This document shows, in pieces, positions 25,841 to 34,097 of a DNA stretch of 64,000 nucleotides. Source of the DNA: Acidobacteriota bacterium. GTDB lineage: Bacteria; Acidobacteriota; Aminicenantia; Aminicenantales; Saccharicenantaceae. The position numbers and the translations under genes were made by a program. Position 1 is the first letter of the stretch, and every line of letters begins with the position of its first letter. The DNA is taken from positions 1-64,000 of the forward strand of contig JBDKSB010000008.1 in assembly GCA_039683095.1 (NCBI GenBank), given 5' to 3'. Below the pieces are notes generated by a model that worked only from the letters and a program-made list of their open reading frames with translations, had not been told where the DNA came from and did no database searches.

Positions 25841-25870
25841 ATGATAGCCGCTTTTGCTCCGGAGCGTCAA
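25841..25870 (-). promoter_or_regulatory. sigma-70 promoter of the alpha/beta-hydrolase gene
   Basis: Minus strand TTGACG (25870-25865), 18 bp, TATCAT (25846-25841), giving a leader of about 40 bases. Confidence 0.6.
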
Positions 25871-25947
25871 CGCCGGGAACCCGGCAGCCGGTCGGGACGA
25901 TCCGGGGCCGCGGAGCCGGGGGACTCGTTCCGCCGGGGAGCCGTCCG

Positions 25948-27033
25948 TCAGCGATACCTCTGCTTGTTCCGCTTGATCTCCTTGAGCCGGACGGCGAAGT
26001 CGCGGCCAGCCGCCTTTTCGCGCTGCCGGCGGGTCTTCTCGTCCTTCTTGAGCTCGAGGAAGCGCAGCTCGCGGCGGAGCTTGAGGTAACTCTCCCGGCG
26101 CGCCGGGTCGAGGGCGCCGTCCTCGACGGCGGCCCTCACGGCGCAGCCCGGCTCCCCCCCGTGGCCGCAATCGGGGAAGCGGCAGCGGGCGGCCAGGCGC
26201 TCGATCTCGTCGAAGGTCCGGTCGAGCCCGTCGTCGTCCGCCCAGAGCCCGAGTTCGCGCAGGCCCGGCGTATCTACGAGCAGGGCCCCGCCGGGAAACC
26301 GGACGAGCTCGCGGCAGGTCGTCGTGTGCCGGCCTCGCCCCTCCCGGGCGTCGCTGACCTCGCCGGTGGCGAACCGTTCCTCGCCGAGGAGGCGATTGAT
26401 GATCGTCGATTTGCCCACGCCGGAGGAGCCGAGCAGGGCCACCGTCTTCCCCGGCTCGAGGTAAGGCGCCAGAGGGTCGAGCCCGCCGGCGGCCCGGGCG
26501 CTGACCGTCGCCACCGGCACGCCCGGGGCGACGGCGGCCGCCGCGGCCGCGGCCTCGGCCAGGTCCTCCGGGCGGAGGTCGGCCTTGTTGAGCACCAGGA
26601 CCGGCGCGGCGCCGCTCGACCAGGCCGTGGTCACGTAGCGTTCGATGCGCCGGATGTTGAAATCGCCGTCCAGCCCGCTGACGAGGAAGACAGTATCCAC
26701 GTTGGCCGCGACGACCTGGGCCTCGACGGCCTCCCCCGCAGCCTTGCGGATGAAGGCGCTCCGGCGCGCGAGCAGGGCCTCGATGAGGGCCCGGCCGCCC
26801 TCGACCTGCCGCAGGACGGCCCAATCGCCCACGGCCGGGTAGTCCGCCGCTCCCGCGGCCTTGCGCCGGAACCGGCCCGAGACCCCGGTCTCGAGCTCGC
26901 CGCCGGCCGCGGCGGCCGTCCACAAGCCGCGTTGCTGCCGGATGACCCGCCCGGGGACGAGGCCGCGCCCGGCGAACGGCGCGAACAGGTTTTCGAGGCC
27001 GGCCGACCAGCCATAATCCATCATCTCCATCAT
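25948..27033 (-). CDS. rsgA: ribosome small-subunit-dependent GTPase A
   Basis: A 361-residue circularly permuted GTPase that assists late 30S maturation. An N-terminal OB-fold is followed by G4 (VLNKADL), then G1 (LLGSSGVGKST) and G3 (VDTPGLRELG), the diagnostic G4-G1-G3 order. A C-terminal zinc site CRFPDCGHGGEPGC has the family's three Cys and one His, and a long basic helix follows (KKDEKTRRQREKAAG). Four ATG codons cluster at the start; the first, 27033, has GGGAG nine bases upstream. Confidence 0.96.
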   Translation of the reverse strand: MMEMMDYGWSAGLENLFAPFAGRGLVPGRVIRQQRGLWTAAAAGGELETGVSGRFRRKAAGAADYPAVGDWAVLRQVEGGRALIEALLARRSAFIRKAAGEAVEAQVVAANVDTVFLVSGLDGDFNIRRIERYVTTAWSSGAAPVLVLNKADLRPEDLAEAAAAAAAVAPGVPVATVSARAAGGLDPLAPYLEPGKTVALLGSSGVGKSTIINRLLGEERFATGEVSDAREGRGRHTTTCRELVRFPGGALLVDTPGLRELGLWADDDGLDRTFDEIERLAARCRFPDCGHGGEPGCAVRAAVEDGALDPARRESYLKLRRELRFLELKKDEKTRRQREKAAGRDFAVRLKEIKRNKQRYR

Positions 27034-27139
27034 CGTCGGAAACTCCCTGTCAAATGACGCCTGGGGTCGGCGCCGCGGATGCGCGCCGGCCCTTCCCGCC
27101 CGCCGGGCCGCGGGCCCGGTCAACGTCCCGGGACCGGTC

Positions 27140-27397
27140 CTACGGGACGACCTTGTAGACCTTGTCGCCTTCCCGGACGTGCTCCTTGACCTTCAGGCCG
27201 GCCGAGATGCCCTTCGCGACCTCGGGGACCTGCAGGTGCTCCTGCTGGAGCGAATCCACGGTCTGGGTGAAGTCGCTCGTGTGCCCCTTGATGCGGATGG
27301 TCTCCCCGACCTTCAGGTTGCCGGCCGTGACCTCGATCACGGCCACGCCGATCTTCGGGAAATAGTGGGTGATGTGCCCGATCTCTTCGTCCGCCAT
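27140..27397 (-). CDS. EF-Tu domain 2-like small beta-barrel protein
   Basis: An 85-residue stand-alone domain resembling the second (beta-barrel) domain of translational GTPases: GHITHYFPKIGVAVIEV, LKVGETIRIKGHTSDFTQ, and VKEHVREGDKVYKV. Single-domain proteins of this sort are annotated translation-elongation-factor-like, with no G domain; their role is unknown, and some are encoded near U32 peptidases. Here it has its own promoter and lies upstream of rsgA on the same strand, 106 bp apart, so co-transcription with a ribosome-assembly gene is possible. Confidence 0.85.
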   Translation of the reverse strand: MADEEIGHITHYFPKIGVAVIEVTAGNLKVGETIRIKGHTSDFTQTVDSLQQEHLQVPEVAKGISAGLKVKEHVREGDKVYKVVP

Positions 27398-27439
27398 GGT
27401 CCCTCCTCCCCGTCCTCCCGGCGCTCCCGCCCGGGCGGA

Positions 27440-27468
27440 ATGATACCCCCGAACGGCGGGACCGTCAA
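27440..27468 (-). promoter_or_regulatory. sigma-70 promoter of the EF-Tu-domain-like gene
   Basis: Minus strand TTGACG (27468-27463), 17 bp, TATCAT (27445-27440). Confidence 0.6.
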
Positions 27469-27484
27469 TCGGCCCGCGGGGGGC

Positions 27485-29551
27485 CTATTTCAGGAACGAG
27501 TAGTCCCGGCCGTACCGCAGCATCTGCTCGACGTAGCCCTCGGTGAGATCGATCTTGACGTCGACGATCCGGCCGCTCTCGACGACCGGCGTGTAGACCG
27601 GGTTGACGAACCCGGCGTAGGGGGCCAGGTGGAGCCTGGCGTAGCGCTCCAGCACTTCCTTGTGGAGCTCGGGGTCGACCTGGACGCCGTAGCCCTCGAT
27701 CAGGGCCTTGGCCGCATCATAGTCGCCCTCGCTCGTGATCCGCTGGATCTCGGCCAGGAGCCGGCCGTAGAGGGCCCGCAGCTTCTGGTAGTCGTTGATG
27801 ACGAAGAAGGTCTTGCCGTCCCTGGCCACCCGCTCGATGACGTTCTCGGGCCGGCCCTGCTCGTAGACCCAGTGGGCGATCAGGGCCCGGTCGCGCATGT
27901 GAGCCTCCTCGACCGTTTTGCCGGGCTGGATGCGGACCAGCTGGGTCATCAGGCCGTTGCGGACGTCGAGGTCGTACTCGGCCATGGCCGCTTCCTTGTC
28001 GGGCAGGAGGCCGAGCTCGATCATCTTGTCGTCCATGATGTAGTAGAGCCCGAACAGGTCGGCCCGGGCCTCCTCGATGGCCGAGTGATAGTTCTTGAGC
28101 GACTCCGACCCGACGCCGGGCATGAGCTGGCCCGAGCCGTGGCCGAGGACCTCGTGGAGGTCGGTGTGGATGTTGCCGGCCAGGGCGCCGTACTTCCGGG
28201 CCCGCTCGAGGAGCTCGGGGGTATAGGTGAACTCCGGCCCGAAAGGCGACTTGAGCGAGGACTGGTCGTAGGCGTAGGTGAAGTTCTCGATGGTCACGGA
28301 CTTGGAGCCGTAGTCCCTGCGGATCCAGTTGGCGTTCGGCAGGTTGATGCCGATGGGCGTCGAGGGATAGCAGTCGCCGCCGATCATGGCCGCGGTGATG
28401 ACCTTGGCCGAGACGCCCTTGACCTCCTTCTTCCTGTACTTGGGATCGACCGGCGAGTGGTCCTCGAACCACTGGGCGTTGGCCGAGATCGTGTCGGCCC
28501 GCTTGGTCGCGGCCAGGTCCTTGAAGTCCACGACGGACTCCCAGGTGGCCTTCATGCCCAGCGGGTCGTTGTAGACCTCGATGAAGCCGTTGACGAAATC
28601 GACGAGCGAGGCCAGGTCCTTGACCCAGAGGATGTTGTATTCGTCGAAGCGGGCCAGGTCTCCCGACCTGTAGTAGGCCACCAGGGCGGCGATGGCCTTC
28701 TTCTGGGCCTCGTTCTCAGCCACGGCGGACGCCTTCTCGAGCCAAGAGACGATCTCGGCGATGGCCGGCCCGTAGAGGCCGTTGAGCGAGTAGACCTCCT
28801 CGACGACCCGGCCGTCCTTCTTGACCAGCCGGGAATTCAGGCCGTAGGAGACGGGGGTCGGGTCTTTCGGGTCGACGATCCCCCGGTAGTACTGTTCCAC
28901 CTCGGCCTGGCTGACGCCGTCATAGAAGTTGACCGCGGAGCTTCGGACCAGGTCCCTGGTCGAATCCAGGGAGACCTTCTTGGCGTCCACGGCCGGGTCG
29001 AAGAGGATGGGCTTCAGGAAGGCCAGGAAGTCGTCGATCGACTGGCCCGGGGCGAGCGGCAAGGCCTCGCCCTCGGCGCCCTTGACCAGCGCGGCGAAGT
29101 AGTCGGCGTCGAAGCCGGGCACGAACTTGTCGTTCGAGTAGTGGTGGTGGATGCCGTTGGAGAACCAGACCCGCTTGACGTAGGTCATGAACTCGGCCCA
29201 GCGGGGGTCGTTCCGGTCGCCCTTGTAGCCCCGGACGACGGCGTCGAGGGTGCGGCGGATGATCAGGTTGTGCTTGTAGTTCTGGTCGAAGATGATGTCC
29301 CGGCCGCAGAGGGCGGCCTGGCTGAGATAATAGACGAGCTCCTTCTGGGCCGGCGCCAGGGCCTCGAAGCCCGGCACCTGGTAGCGGAGGATGCGCAGGT
29401 CGGCGAACTGGTCGATCTGCCACTGGAACTCGGCGGCGGCCGCCGGGGCGGGCGCCGGGGTCTCCGGCCCCTTCTTCCTGCAGCCCCCGGCCAGGCTGAT
29501 CAGCCCGAGGCAGAGAACGGCCAGGAGCGAGCTCTTGATGTTCGTATTCAT
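27485..29551 (-). CDS. lipoprotein M49 dipeptidyl-peptidase III
   Basis: A 688-residue zinc metallopeptidase. The N-terminus is a lipoprotein signal with LAGGC followed by a Pro/Ala linker, so the enzyme acts in the periplasm or at the cell surface. The M49 zinc motif is HEVLGH (HExxGH form), with the third ligand in EEARAD about 50 residues later, in the usual DPP III spacing. DPP III removes dipeptides from the N-terminus of short peptides. ATG 29551 has GGGAGG nine bases upstream; a promoter is present. It is divergent from the M28 peptidase, and the two could act in sequence on peptide pools. Confidence 0.94.
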   Translation of the reverse strand: MNTNIKSSLLAVLCLGLISLAGGCRKKGPETPAPAPAAAAEFQWQIDQFADLRILRYQVPGFEALAPAQKELVYYLSQAALCGRDIIFDQNYKHNLIIRRTLDAVVRGYKGDRNDPRWAEFMTYVKRVWFSNGIHHHYSNDKFVPGFDADYFAALVKGAEGEALPLAPGQSIDDFLAFLKPILFDPAVDAKKVSLDSTRDLVRSSAVNFYDGVSQAEVEQYYRGIVDPKDPTPVSYGLNSRLVKKDGRVVEEVYSLNGLYGPAIAEIVSWLEKASAVAENEAQKKAIAALVAYYRSGDLARFDEYNILWVKDLASLVDFVNGFIEVYNDPLGMKATWESVVDFKDLAATKRADTISANAQWFEDHSPVDPKYRKKEVKGVSAKVITAAMIGGDCYPSTPIGINLPNANWIRRDYGSKSVTIENFTYAYDQSSLKSPFGPEFTYTPELLERARKYGALAGNIHTDLHEVLGHGSGQLMPGVGSESLKNYHSAIEEARADLFGLYYIMDDKMIELGLLPDKEAAMAEYDLDVRNGLMTQLVRIQPGKTVEEAHMRDRALIAHWVYEQGRPENVIERVARDGKTFFVINDYQKLRALYGRLLAEIQRITSEGDYDAAKALIEGYGVQVDPELHKEVLERYARLHLAPYAGFVNPVYTPVVESGRIVDVKIDLTEGYVEQMLRYGRDYSFLK

Positions 29552-29583
29552 GCGGCTGGACCTCCCACGGGATATCACGGGGT

Positions 29584-29613
29584 ATGATAGCCGAATGTCG
29601 AAGAAGCGGTCAA
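29584..29613 (-). promoter_or_regulatory. sigma-70 promoter of the M49 gene
   Basis: Minus strand TTGACC (29613-29608), 18 bp, TATCAT (29589-29584). Confidence 0.55.
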
Positions 29614-29675
29614 CCGGAAGAAATCCCGGGCGCCGCCGTCCAAAGTGAGGCTGTGAATTCTAGGTGGAGGTATCC

Positions 29676-31544
29676 ATGAAGAAGCACGTTTGGACAGTCG
29701 TTCTCGTCTTCGCCCTGATCGTCGGCCTGCGGGCCCAGGGCCCGCCGCCGCAGCAGCAGATGAAGCTCGAGGACGTGCAGAAGGCGCTGAGTCTGGTCGA
29801 CAAGCCCCAACCCGCGCCGGCCAAGTTCAAGGCCGGCCTGGAGGCCATCACCGCCAAGGACTCGATCGCGATGCTGAGCTACATCGCGTCCGACCTCCTG
29901 GAAGGCCGCGAGACGGCGACCCGGGGCTACGCCCTGGCCGCGGAGTACGCCGCGTCCCTCTTCAAGATGTGGGGCGTCAAGCCGGCCGGCGACATGCCCA
30001 TGATGCAAATGAGCTCCCGCATGGGCGGCCCCCAGGGCGGCGGCGCCCCGCAGGCTCCCCGGGAGAGGACCTATTTCCAGGAATTCGCCCTCAAGGAGAC
30101 CACGGACTCCCAGTCGGACATCACCATCGAGGTCGCCAAGGGCGGCGCCCTGAAGACCCGCGCCTTCCATGGCGGGCAAGACTATCAGGGCGGGATGGGC
30201 GGCATGGGCGGCGGCACCGAAGGCACGCTGACCGCGCCCGTTGTCTTTGTCGGCTATGGCATCACGGAGCCGTCCGTCGGCTTCGACGAGCTCAAGGGCC
30301 TGAACCTCAAGGGCAAGATCGTCCTCGTGCTCAGCGACGCGCCGGGCCGGGACGATCCCAAGTCCCCCCTTCAGTCGAAGAAGGAGCTCAAGGACAAGTA
30401 TTTTCCGGCCATGCCCCAGGGCGGCGACATGATGGCCATGATGATGCGGGGCGGTCCCCAGCGGTTCAACAAGCTCACGGAGATCCAGAAGCTCGGGCCG
30501 GCAGCCATCATCCAGGTCTCGAGCGCCGGCAACGATGCCGCCATCTTCAACGCTCTCTCCATGGTCCGCAAGCCCAGTGATGATCGCGCGATCGTCAACA
30601 AGCCCCGCCGGCGGCTTTCGCTGGCCAGCGACATGGGCGCCGCGGAGATGGGCCGGTTCGGCCCCTCGGCCACCCAGATCACCCGGGAGATGGCCAACTT
30701 CCTCCTCGAGGGAACCGGCCAGACGGTCGATGAGCTCAAGAAGAAGATCGATTCGACCAACAAGTCTGCCTCGATGGACATCCCCGGTGCCAAGATGACG
30801 ATCGCCACGACGGCCAAGGTCGCCCTGGTCCGGGGCACCAACGTCCTGGGCATCATCGAGGGCTCGGACCCCAAGCTCAAGGATGAGTACTTCGTCGTCG
30901 GCGCCCACTACGACCACAACGGCATGTGGGGCGACTACATCTATAACGGCGCGGACGACAACGGCTCCGGCTCGGTCGGCGTCCTGAACATCGCCAAGGC
31001 CATCGCCGCCAGCCCGGTCAAGCCCAAGCGGTCCATCATCTTCGCCCTGTGGACGGGCGAGGAAGAGGGCCTCCTCGGGTCGCGCTATTACGCCCAGAAT
31101 CCCATCTTCCCGATCGCCAAGACCGTCGGCTATCTGAACTACGACATGATCAGCCGGCCCTACGACGCCGAGACCCTGGCCCGCTCCGCGCGGATGTACA
31201 CCCAGGCCGGCGCCGAGGCCGAAGCCCTGGTCAAGAAGATCCGCGCCCCCTGGTTCGTCAGCGTCAACCTGACCGAGGGCACGCCCTTCGCTGACATCGC
31301 CCGGGAGATGAACCAGTACGTCGGGCTCGACCTGGCCTTCCGCTTCAACGCCCCCGGCGTCGGCAGCGGCGGGTCCGACCACGCCTCGTTCGCGGCGGTC
31401 AAGGTCCCCTTCGTCTATTACATGGCGGCCATGACGGCCGATTACCACCAGCCGAGCGACAGCGTCGAGAAGGTCAGCGGCGACCTCATCGCCAAGATCA
31501 GCCAGCACGGCTTCCTGACCGTTTACGCGTTCGCCGACAGATAA
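29676..31544 (+). CDS. secreted M28-family zinc aminopeptidase with PA-like insert
   Basis: A 622-residue exported peptidase with a signal peptide ending GLRAQ. The two-zinc M28 site is complete: His in VVGAHYDHNG, bridging Asp in NGADDNGSG, catalytic Glu in WTGEEEGLLGS, Asp in LNYDMIS, and His in DYHQPSDS. A protease-associated (PA) domain is suggested around 190-340 (LKGKIVLVLSDAPG), with a Met/Gly-rich insertion (GGMGGMGGG, MMAMMMRGG) that is probably a flexible loop. GGTGGAGG lies five bases before the ATG. Followed by a strong GC hairpin. Confidence 0.94.
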   Translation: MKKHVWTVVLVFALIVGLRAQGPPPQQQMKLEDVQKALSLVDKPQPAPAKFKAGLEAITAKDSIAMLSYIASDLLEGRETATRGYALAAEYAASLFKMWGVKPAGDMPMMQMSSRMGGPQGGGAPQAPRERTYFQEFALKETTDSQSDITIEVAKGGALKTRAFHGGQDYQGGMGGMGGGTEGTLTAPVVFVGYGITEPSVGFDELKGLNLKGKIVLVLSDAPGRDDPKSPLQSKKELKDKYFPAMPQGGDMMAMMMRGGPQRFNKLTEIQKLGPAAIIQVSSAGNDAAIFNALSMVRKPSDDRAIVNKPRRRLSLASDMGAAEMGRFGPSATQITREMANFLLEGTGQTVDELKKKIDSTNKSASMDIPGAKMTIATTAKVALVRGTNVLGIIEGSDPKLKDEYFVVGAHYDHNGMWGDYIYNGADDNGSGSVGVLNIAKAIAASPVKPKRSIIFALWTGEEEGLLGSRYYAQNPIFPIAKTVGYLNYDMISRPYDAETLARSARMYTQAGAEAEALVKKIRAPWFVSVNLTEGTPFADIAREMNQYVGLDLAFRFNAPGVGSGGSDHASFAAVKVPFVYYMAAMTADYHQPSDSVEKVSGDLIAKISQHGFLTVYAFADR

Positions 31545-31556
31545 GGATCCCTTCGC

Positions 31557-31588
31557 GCGGGGGGCGGGCCGCCCGGCCTGCCCCCCGC
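31557..31588 (+). terminator. GC-rich terminator-like hairpin after the M28 gene
   Basis: Perfect 9-bp stem GCGGGGGGC/GCCCCCCGC with a 14-nt loop, 12 bp after the stop codon. No real T-tract follows, so termination efficiency is uncertain. Confidence 0.45.
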
Positions 31589-31670
31589 TTCATCATCCCT
31601 CCCCCCGTCCTATCCCCGCCCCGCCGCCGCGAAAAAAGCCGGAGCCCGCGCCCGGTCCGCGTGACGGGGC

Positions 31671-31700
31671 TTGCGGGAACTTCCGGAAATAAATTAGAAT
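31671..31700 (+). promoter_or_regulatory. promoter of the ATP-grasp gene
   Basis: TTGCGG (31671-31676), 18 bp, TAGAAT (31695-31700). The spacer contains the palindrome TTCCGGAA. An ATG overlapping the -10 cannot be the start of this transcript. Confidence 0.5.
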
Positions 31701-31725
31701 GGGCCCAAGGGCCATCATCAAGCCC

Positions 31726-32796
31726 ATGAATAAACTTCGTGTCGCGCTCATCTACAACGCCTTTACGGACGCCCAGCCCGACGAGAAGGCCGATACCGGC
31801 AGTCTCCATTATCTGCGCCAGATGATCCGGGGCATCGCCCGCGGCCTGCGCCGCCGCCGCCACCTGGTCACGGTCGTGCCGCTGGCCGGCGACCTGGCCG
31901 TCCTCCAGCGGCGTCTCGACCGCATCCGTCCGGACGTCGTCTTCAACCAGTATGACGACGTCGTGCACGGCGCCCTCTACGAGATGCGCGTGGCCGCCTT
32001 CATCCGCATGCTCGGCTATCCCCTGACGGGGTCGCCCGCGCTGGCCCTCGGGCTGAGCCGGGACAAGTACATGTCCCTGAGCCTGCTGAAGGGCGCCGGG
32101 CTGCCCATCCCGCCCTCGACGGTCCTGATCGAGCGGCTGCGCGACGTCGACGAGCACAAGTGGACGTTCCCCCTCATCGTCCACGCCGCCCAGGAGCACG
32201 CCGGCATCGGCCTCGACCGCAACTCCGTCGTCGAGACCAAGACGGCCCTGCGCGATAAGGCCAGGGAGATCCTGCGGACCTACCGGCAGCCGGCCCTCGT
32301 TCAGCACTTCCTCAAGGGCCGGGAGTTCAACGTCGGCGTCGTCGGGGGCCGGACCCTGCGGGCCATGCCGCTGGCCGAGGTCGACTACTCGCGCCTGCCG
32401 CACTCCATCCCGCCGATCATGTCCTACGCCGCCAAATGGGTCGCGACCTCGGTCGAGTACAAGCGGACCTCCGTCATCTGCCCGGCTAGGGTGGATCCGG
32501 AGCTGGCCGCCCTGATCAGCCGGACGGCCATCAAGGCCTTCCGCGCGGTCGGCGGCTGGGGCTACGGCCGCGTCGATATCCGTCTCGGCGAGAACGGCGA
32601 GCCGGTCATCCTGGAGGTCAACTGCAATCCCTGCCTCGACAGCGGCATGGGCCTGGCCCGGTCGGCGGAGCGGGCCGGCCTGGCCTATCCCGACCTCCTG
32701 CAGGCGATCGTCAAGGCCGCCTTCGAGGGCCCGCCGTACGACATGCACCTGCCCATCTTCAAGGCGGCGGGGACCGGCGCGGCGCGGGGCCGCTGA
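31726..32796 (+). CDS. D-Ala-D-Ala-ligase-like ATP-grasp enzyme
   Basis: A 356-residue ATP-grasp ligase of the DdlA-related group, which joins a carboxylate to an amine via an acylphosphate. Evidence: N-terminal Rossmann-like start VALIYNAF, FNQYDD, the PLTGSPALALGLSRDK lid region, VQHFLKGREFNVGVVG, and the Mg/ATP-binding DIRLGENGEPVILEVNCNPCLD. It is not the cell-wall Ddl by context: no mur genes are near, and its partner is a convergent metallopeptidase. The amine-binding region differs from Ddl, so the product may be another dipeptide or a peptide/cofactor modification. Start 31726 follows the promoter; no strong ribosome site. Confidence 0.85.
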   Translation: MNKLRVALIYNAFTDAQPDEKADTGSLHYLRQMIRGIARGLRRRRHLVTVVPLAGDLAVLQRRLDRIRPDVVFNQYDDVVHGALYEMRVAAFIRMLGYPLTGSPALALGLSRDKYMSLSLLKGAGLPIPPSTVLIERLRDVDEHKWTFPLIVHAAQEHAGIGLDRNSVVETKTALRDKAREILRTYRQPALVQHFLKGREFNVGVVGGRTLRAMPLAEVDYSRLPHSIPPIMSYAAKWVATSVEYKRTSVICPARVDPELAALISRTAIKAFRAVGGWGYGRVDIRLGENGEPVILEVNCNPCLDSGMGLARSAERAGLAYPDLLQAIVKAAFEGPPYDMHLPIFKAAGTGAARGR

Positions 32797-32821
32797 ACCG
32801 GCTCGCGGGACGGCCTGCCGC

Positions 32822-33859
32822 TCAGCCCGTCAGACGGCCGGTATAGGCGTAATCGAGGGCCAGGGCGATGACCAGCGAGACGACGTCCATCATCCGCTGC
32901 CCCTCCGCGCCCGGCCGGTAGCTCAGGCCGAGGGCGCCGGCCCGGACCTCGAGCTTGCGCAGCAGCGATTCGGCCTCGGCCGGGGTCAGCACGGACCAGT
33001 GGACCACCCGTTCGACCAGGCGGTCGTGGAACCGCCTGAACAGGGCGGCGGCGGGCCTCAGGACCTGCCCCCGCGAGGCGGGGAACGCGTCCCGGAGGCT
33101 GTCGTCGACGTAGCCGCGGGCGTCCCGGCGGAAGCGCTCGGCCTTCTTGCCGTAGTGTTCGGCCAGCGTCAGGTTCATGCGGTCGGCGGCCCTGAGGTGC
33201 CGGCCCCGGCGGCTCTCCGGGGCGGCGCCGCGGATCTCCTCCATGAGCCGGTCGACATAGAGGAGCTTGCGGATGACGGGCCAGTTCCGGTAGCGCTTCC
33301 GCCAGCCGGAGCGCGGCGTCAGCCAGACGGCGAAGGTCTCGGCGAAGTCCTCGTCCGGGTGCTTCTGGGCGTAGGTCCGGCCATAGGGGTAGGCGGCGAC
33401 GTGGCGGACGTAATTGCGGCTGGCCCGGTCCGGACGGAACGCGTCCCGGTAGGGCCTGGTGAACGGCCCGAAGATCTCCGCCCAGCTCGGCCGTCGCCAG
33501 AGGCGGTAGGCGTAATTGACGGCGTGGCCGGCCTCGTGGCGCAGGAGCATCATGATCGTCCTGGGGTCTTCGATGTCCCCGGCCTGCTCCTTCTCGAGGC
33601 GGGTCAGCCGGGGGTCGGCCAGGTAGAACGGAACGCCGATGACGGGGGTCCGGTCCGGGCAGCCCCAGCTGTCCGTCAGGTAGACCTCGGGCTTGAACCG
33701 CAGCTTCTTGGCCTCCATCTCCCGGCGCAGCCGGCCGACAAAGCGCTCCAGGGGGGAGCCTTCGATGGCCAAAGGGAGGTCCGAGACGCGGGTCTTCAGG
33801 AGCTCGAAGCGGACCGTCTCCCAGCTCTGGACCAGCGCCCGGATGGTTTTGCCGCTCAT
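32822..33859 (-). CDS. putative zinc metallopeptidase (HExxH with distal Glu)
   Basis: A 345-residue cytoplasmic protein without a signal peptide. Zinc motif LRHEAGHAVNYAYRLW (HExxH near 110) is followed about 60 residues later by HPDEDFAETFAVWL, a typical gluzincin third-ligand helix. It recalls the putative zinc-binding metallopeptidase families (COG4307-like) but is not a clear member. The C-terminal ~150 residues are helical and Arg-rich. The -10 box is 11 bases from the ATG and no ribosome site is present, so the leader is nearly absent. It converges on the ATP-grasp gene with 25 bp between them. Confidence 0.72.
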   Translation of the reverse strand: MSGKTIRALVQSWETVRFELLKTRVSDLPLAIEGSPLERFVGRLRREMEAKKLRFKPEVYLTDSWGCPDRTPVIGVPFYLADPRLTRLEKEQAGDIEDPRTIMMLLRHEAGHAVNYAYRLWRRPSWAEIFGPFTRPYRDAFRPDRASRNYVRHVAAYPYGRTYAQKHPDEDFAETFAVWLTPRSGWRKRYRNWPVIRKLLYVDRLMEEIRGAAPESRRGRHLRAADRMNLTLAEHYGKKAERFRRDARGYVDDSLRDAFPASRGQVLRPAAALFRRFHDRLVERVVHWSVLTPAEAESLLRKLEVRAGALGLSYRPGAEGQRMMDVVSLVIALALDYAYTGRLTG

Positions 33860-33870
33860 GACAGAAGGTG

Positions 33871-33899
33871 AAAATAGGTCAACGGGGAGGGCTTGTCAA
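33871..33899 (-). promoter_or_regulatory. promoter of the metallopeptidase gene
   Basis: Minus strand TTGACA (33899-33894), 17 bp, TATTTT (33876-33871). Confidence 0.6.
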
Positions 33900-33939
33900 G
33901 ACGCCAGGGGCCGGGCGGCCCTCCCCGGGAGGGGCGGCC

Positions 33940-33968
33940 TTGAGGGGCCGGCCGCCTTATGGTAAAAT
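33940..33968 (+). promoter_or_regulatory. promoter of the DEAD-box helicase gene, with a structured leader
   Basis: TTGAGG (33940-33945), 17 bp, TAAAAT (33963-33968). The predicted leader of about 120 bases (33975-34097) holds hairpins: CGGAA/TTCCG near 34010, GCCTCC/GGAGGC near 34033, and the perfect palindrome GCCCGGCGCCGGGC followed by TTT near 34060. Confidence 0.55.
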
Positions 33969-34097
33969 AGTTTTTCGATCGGATCAACCAATCAGAAAGA
34001 CGTTGCGGAAGGATATTCCGGACCGAGAGCCGCCTCCCCTCGCGGAGGCCGGCCCGGCGCCGGGCTTTGCCCCCCACCCGTCGGATAAGGAAATAAC

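Noticed and set aside
29595-29648. 17-codon basic ORF (MSKKRSTGRNPGRRRPK) upstream of the M28 gene, six bases after TATGAT
   Set aside because: It overlaps the clear minus-strand promoter of the M49 gene, whose -10 reads as TATGAT on the other strand, and it has no ribosome site.
31699-31725. Upstream ATG giving nine extra residues to the ATP-grasp protein
   Set aside because: The ATG overlaps the -10 box TAGAAT, so it cannot be in the transcript; residues before the second ATG also look non-conserved.
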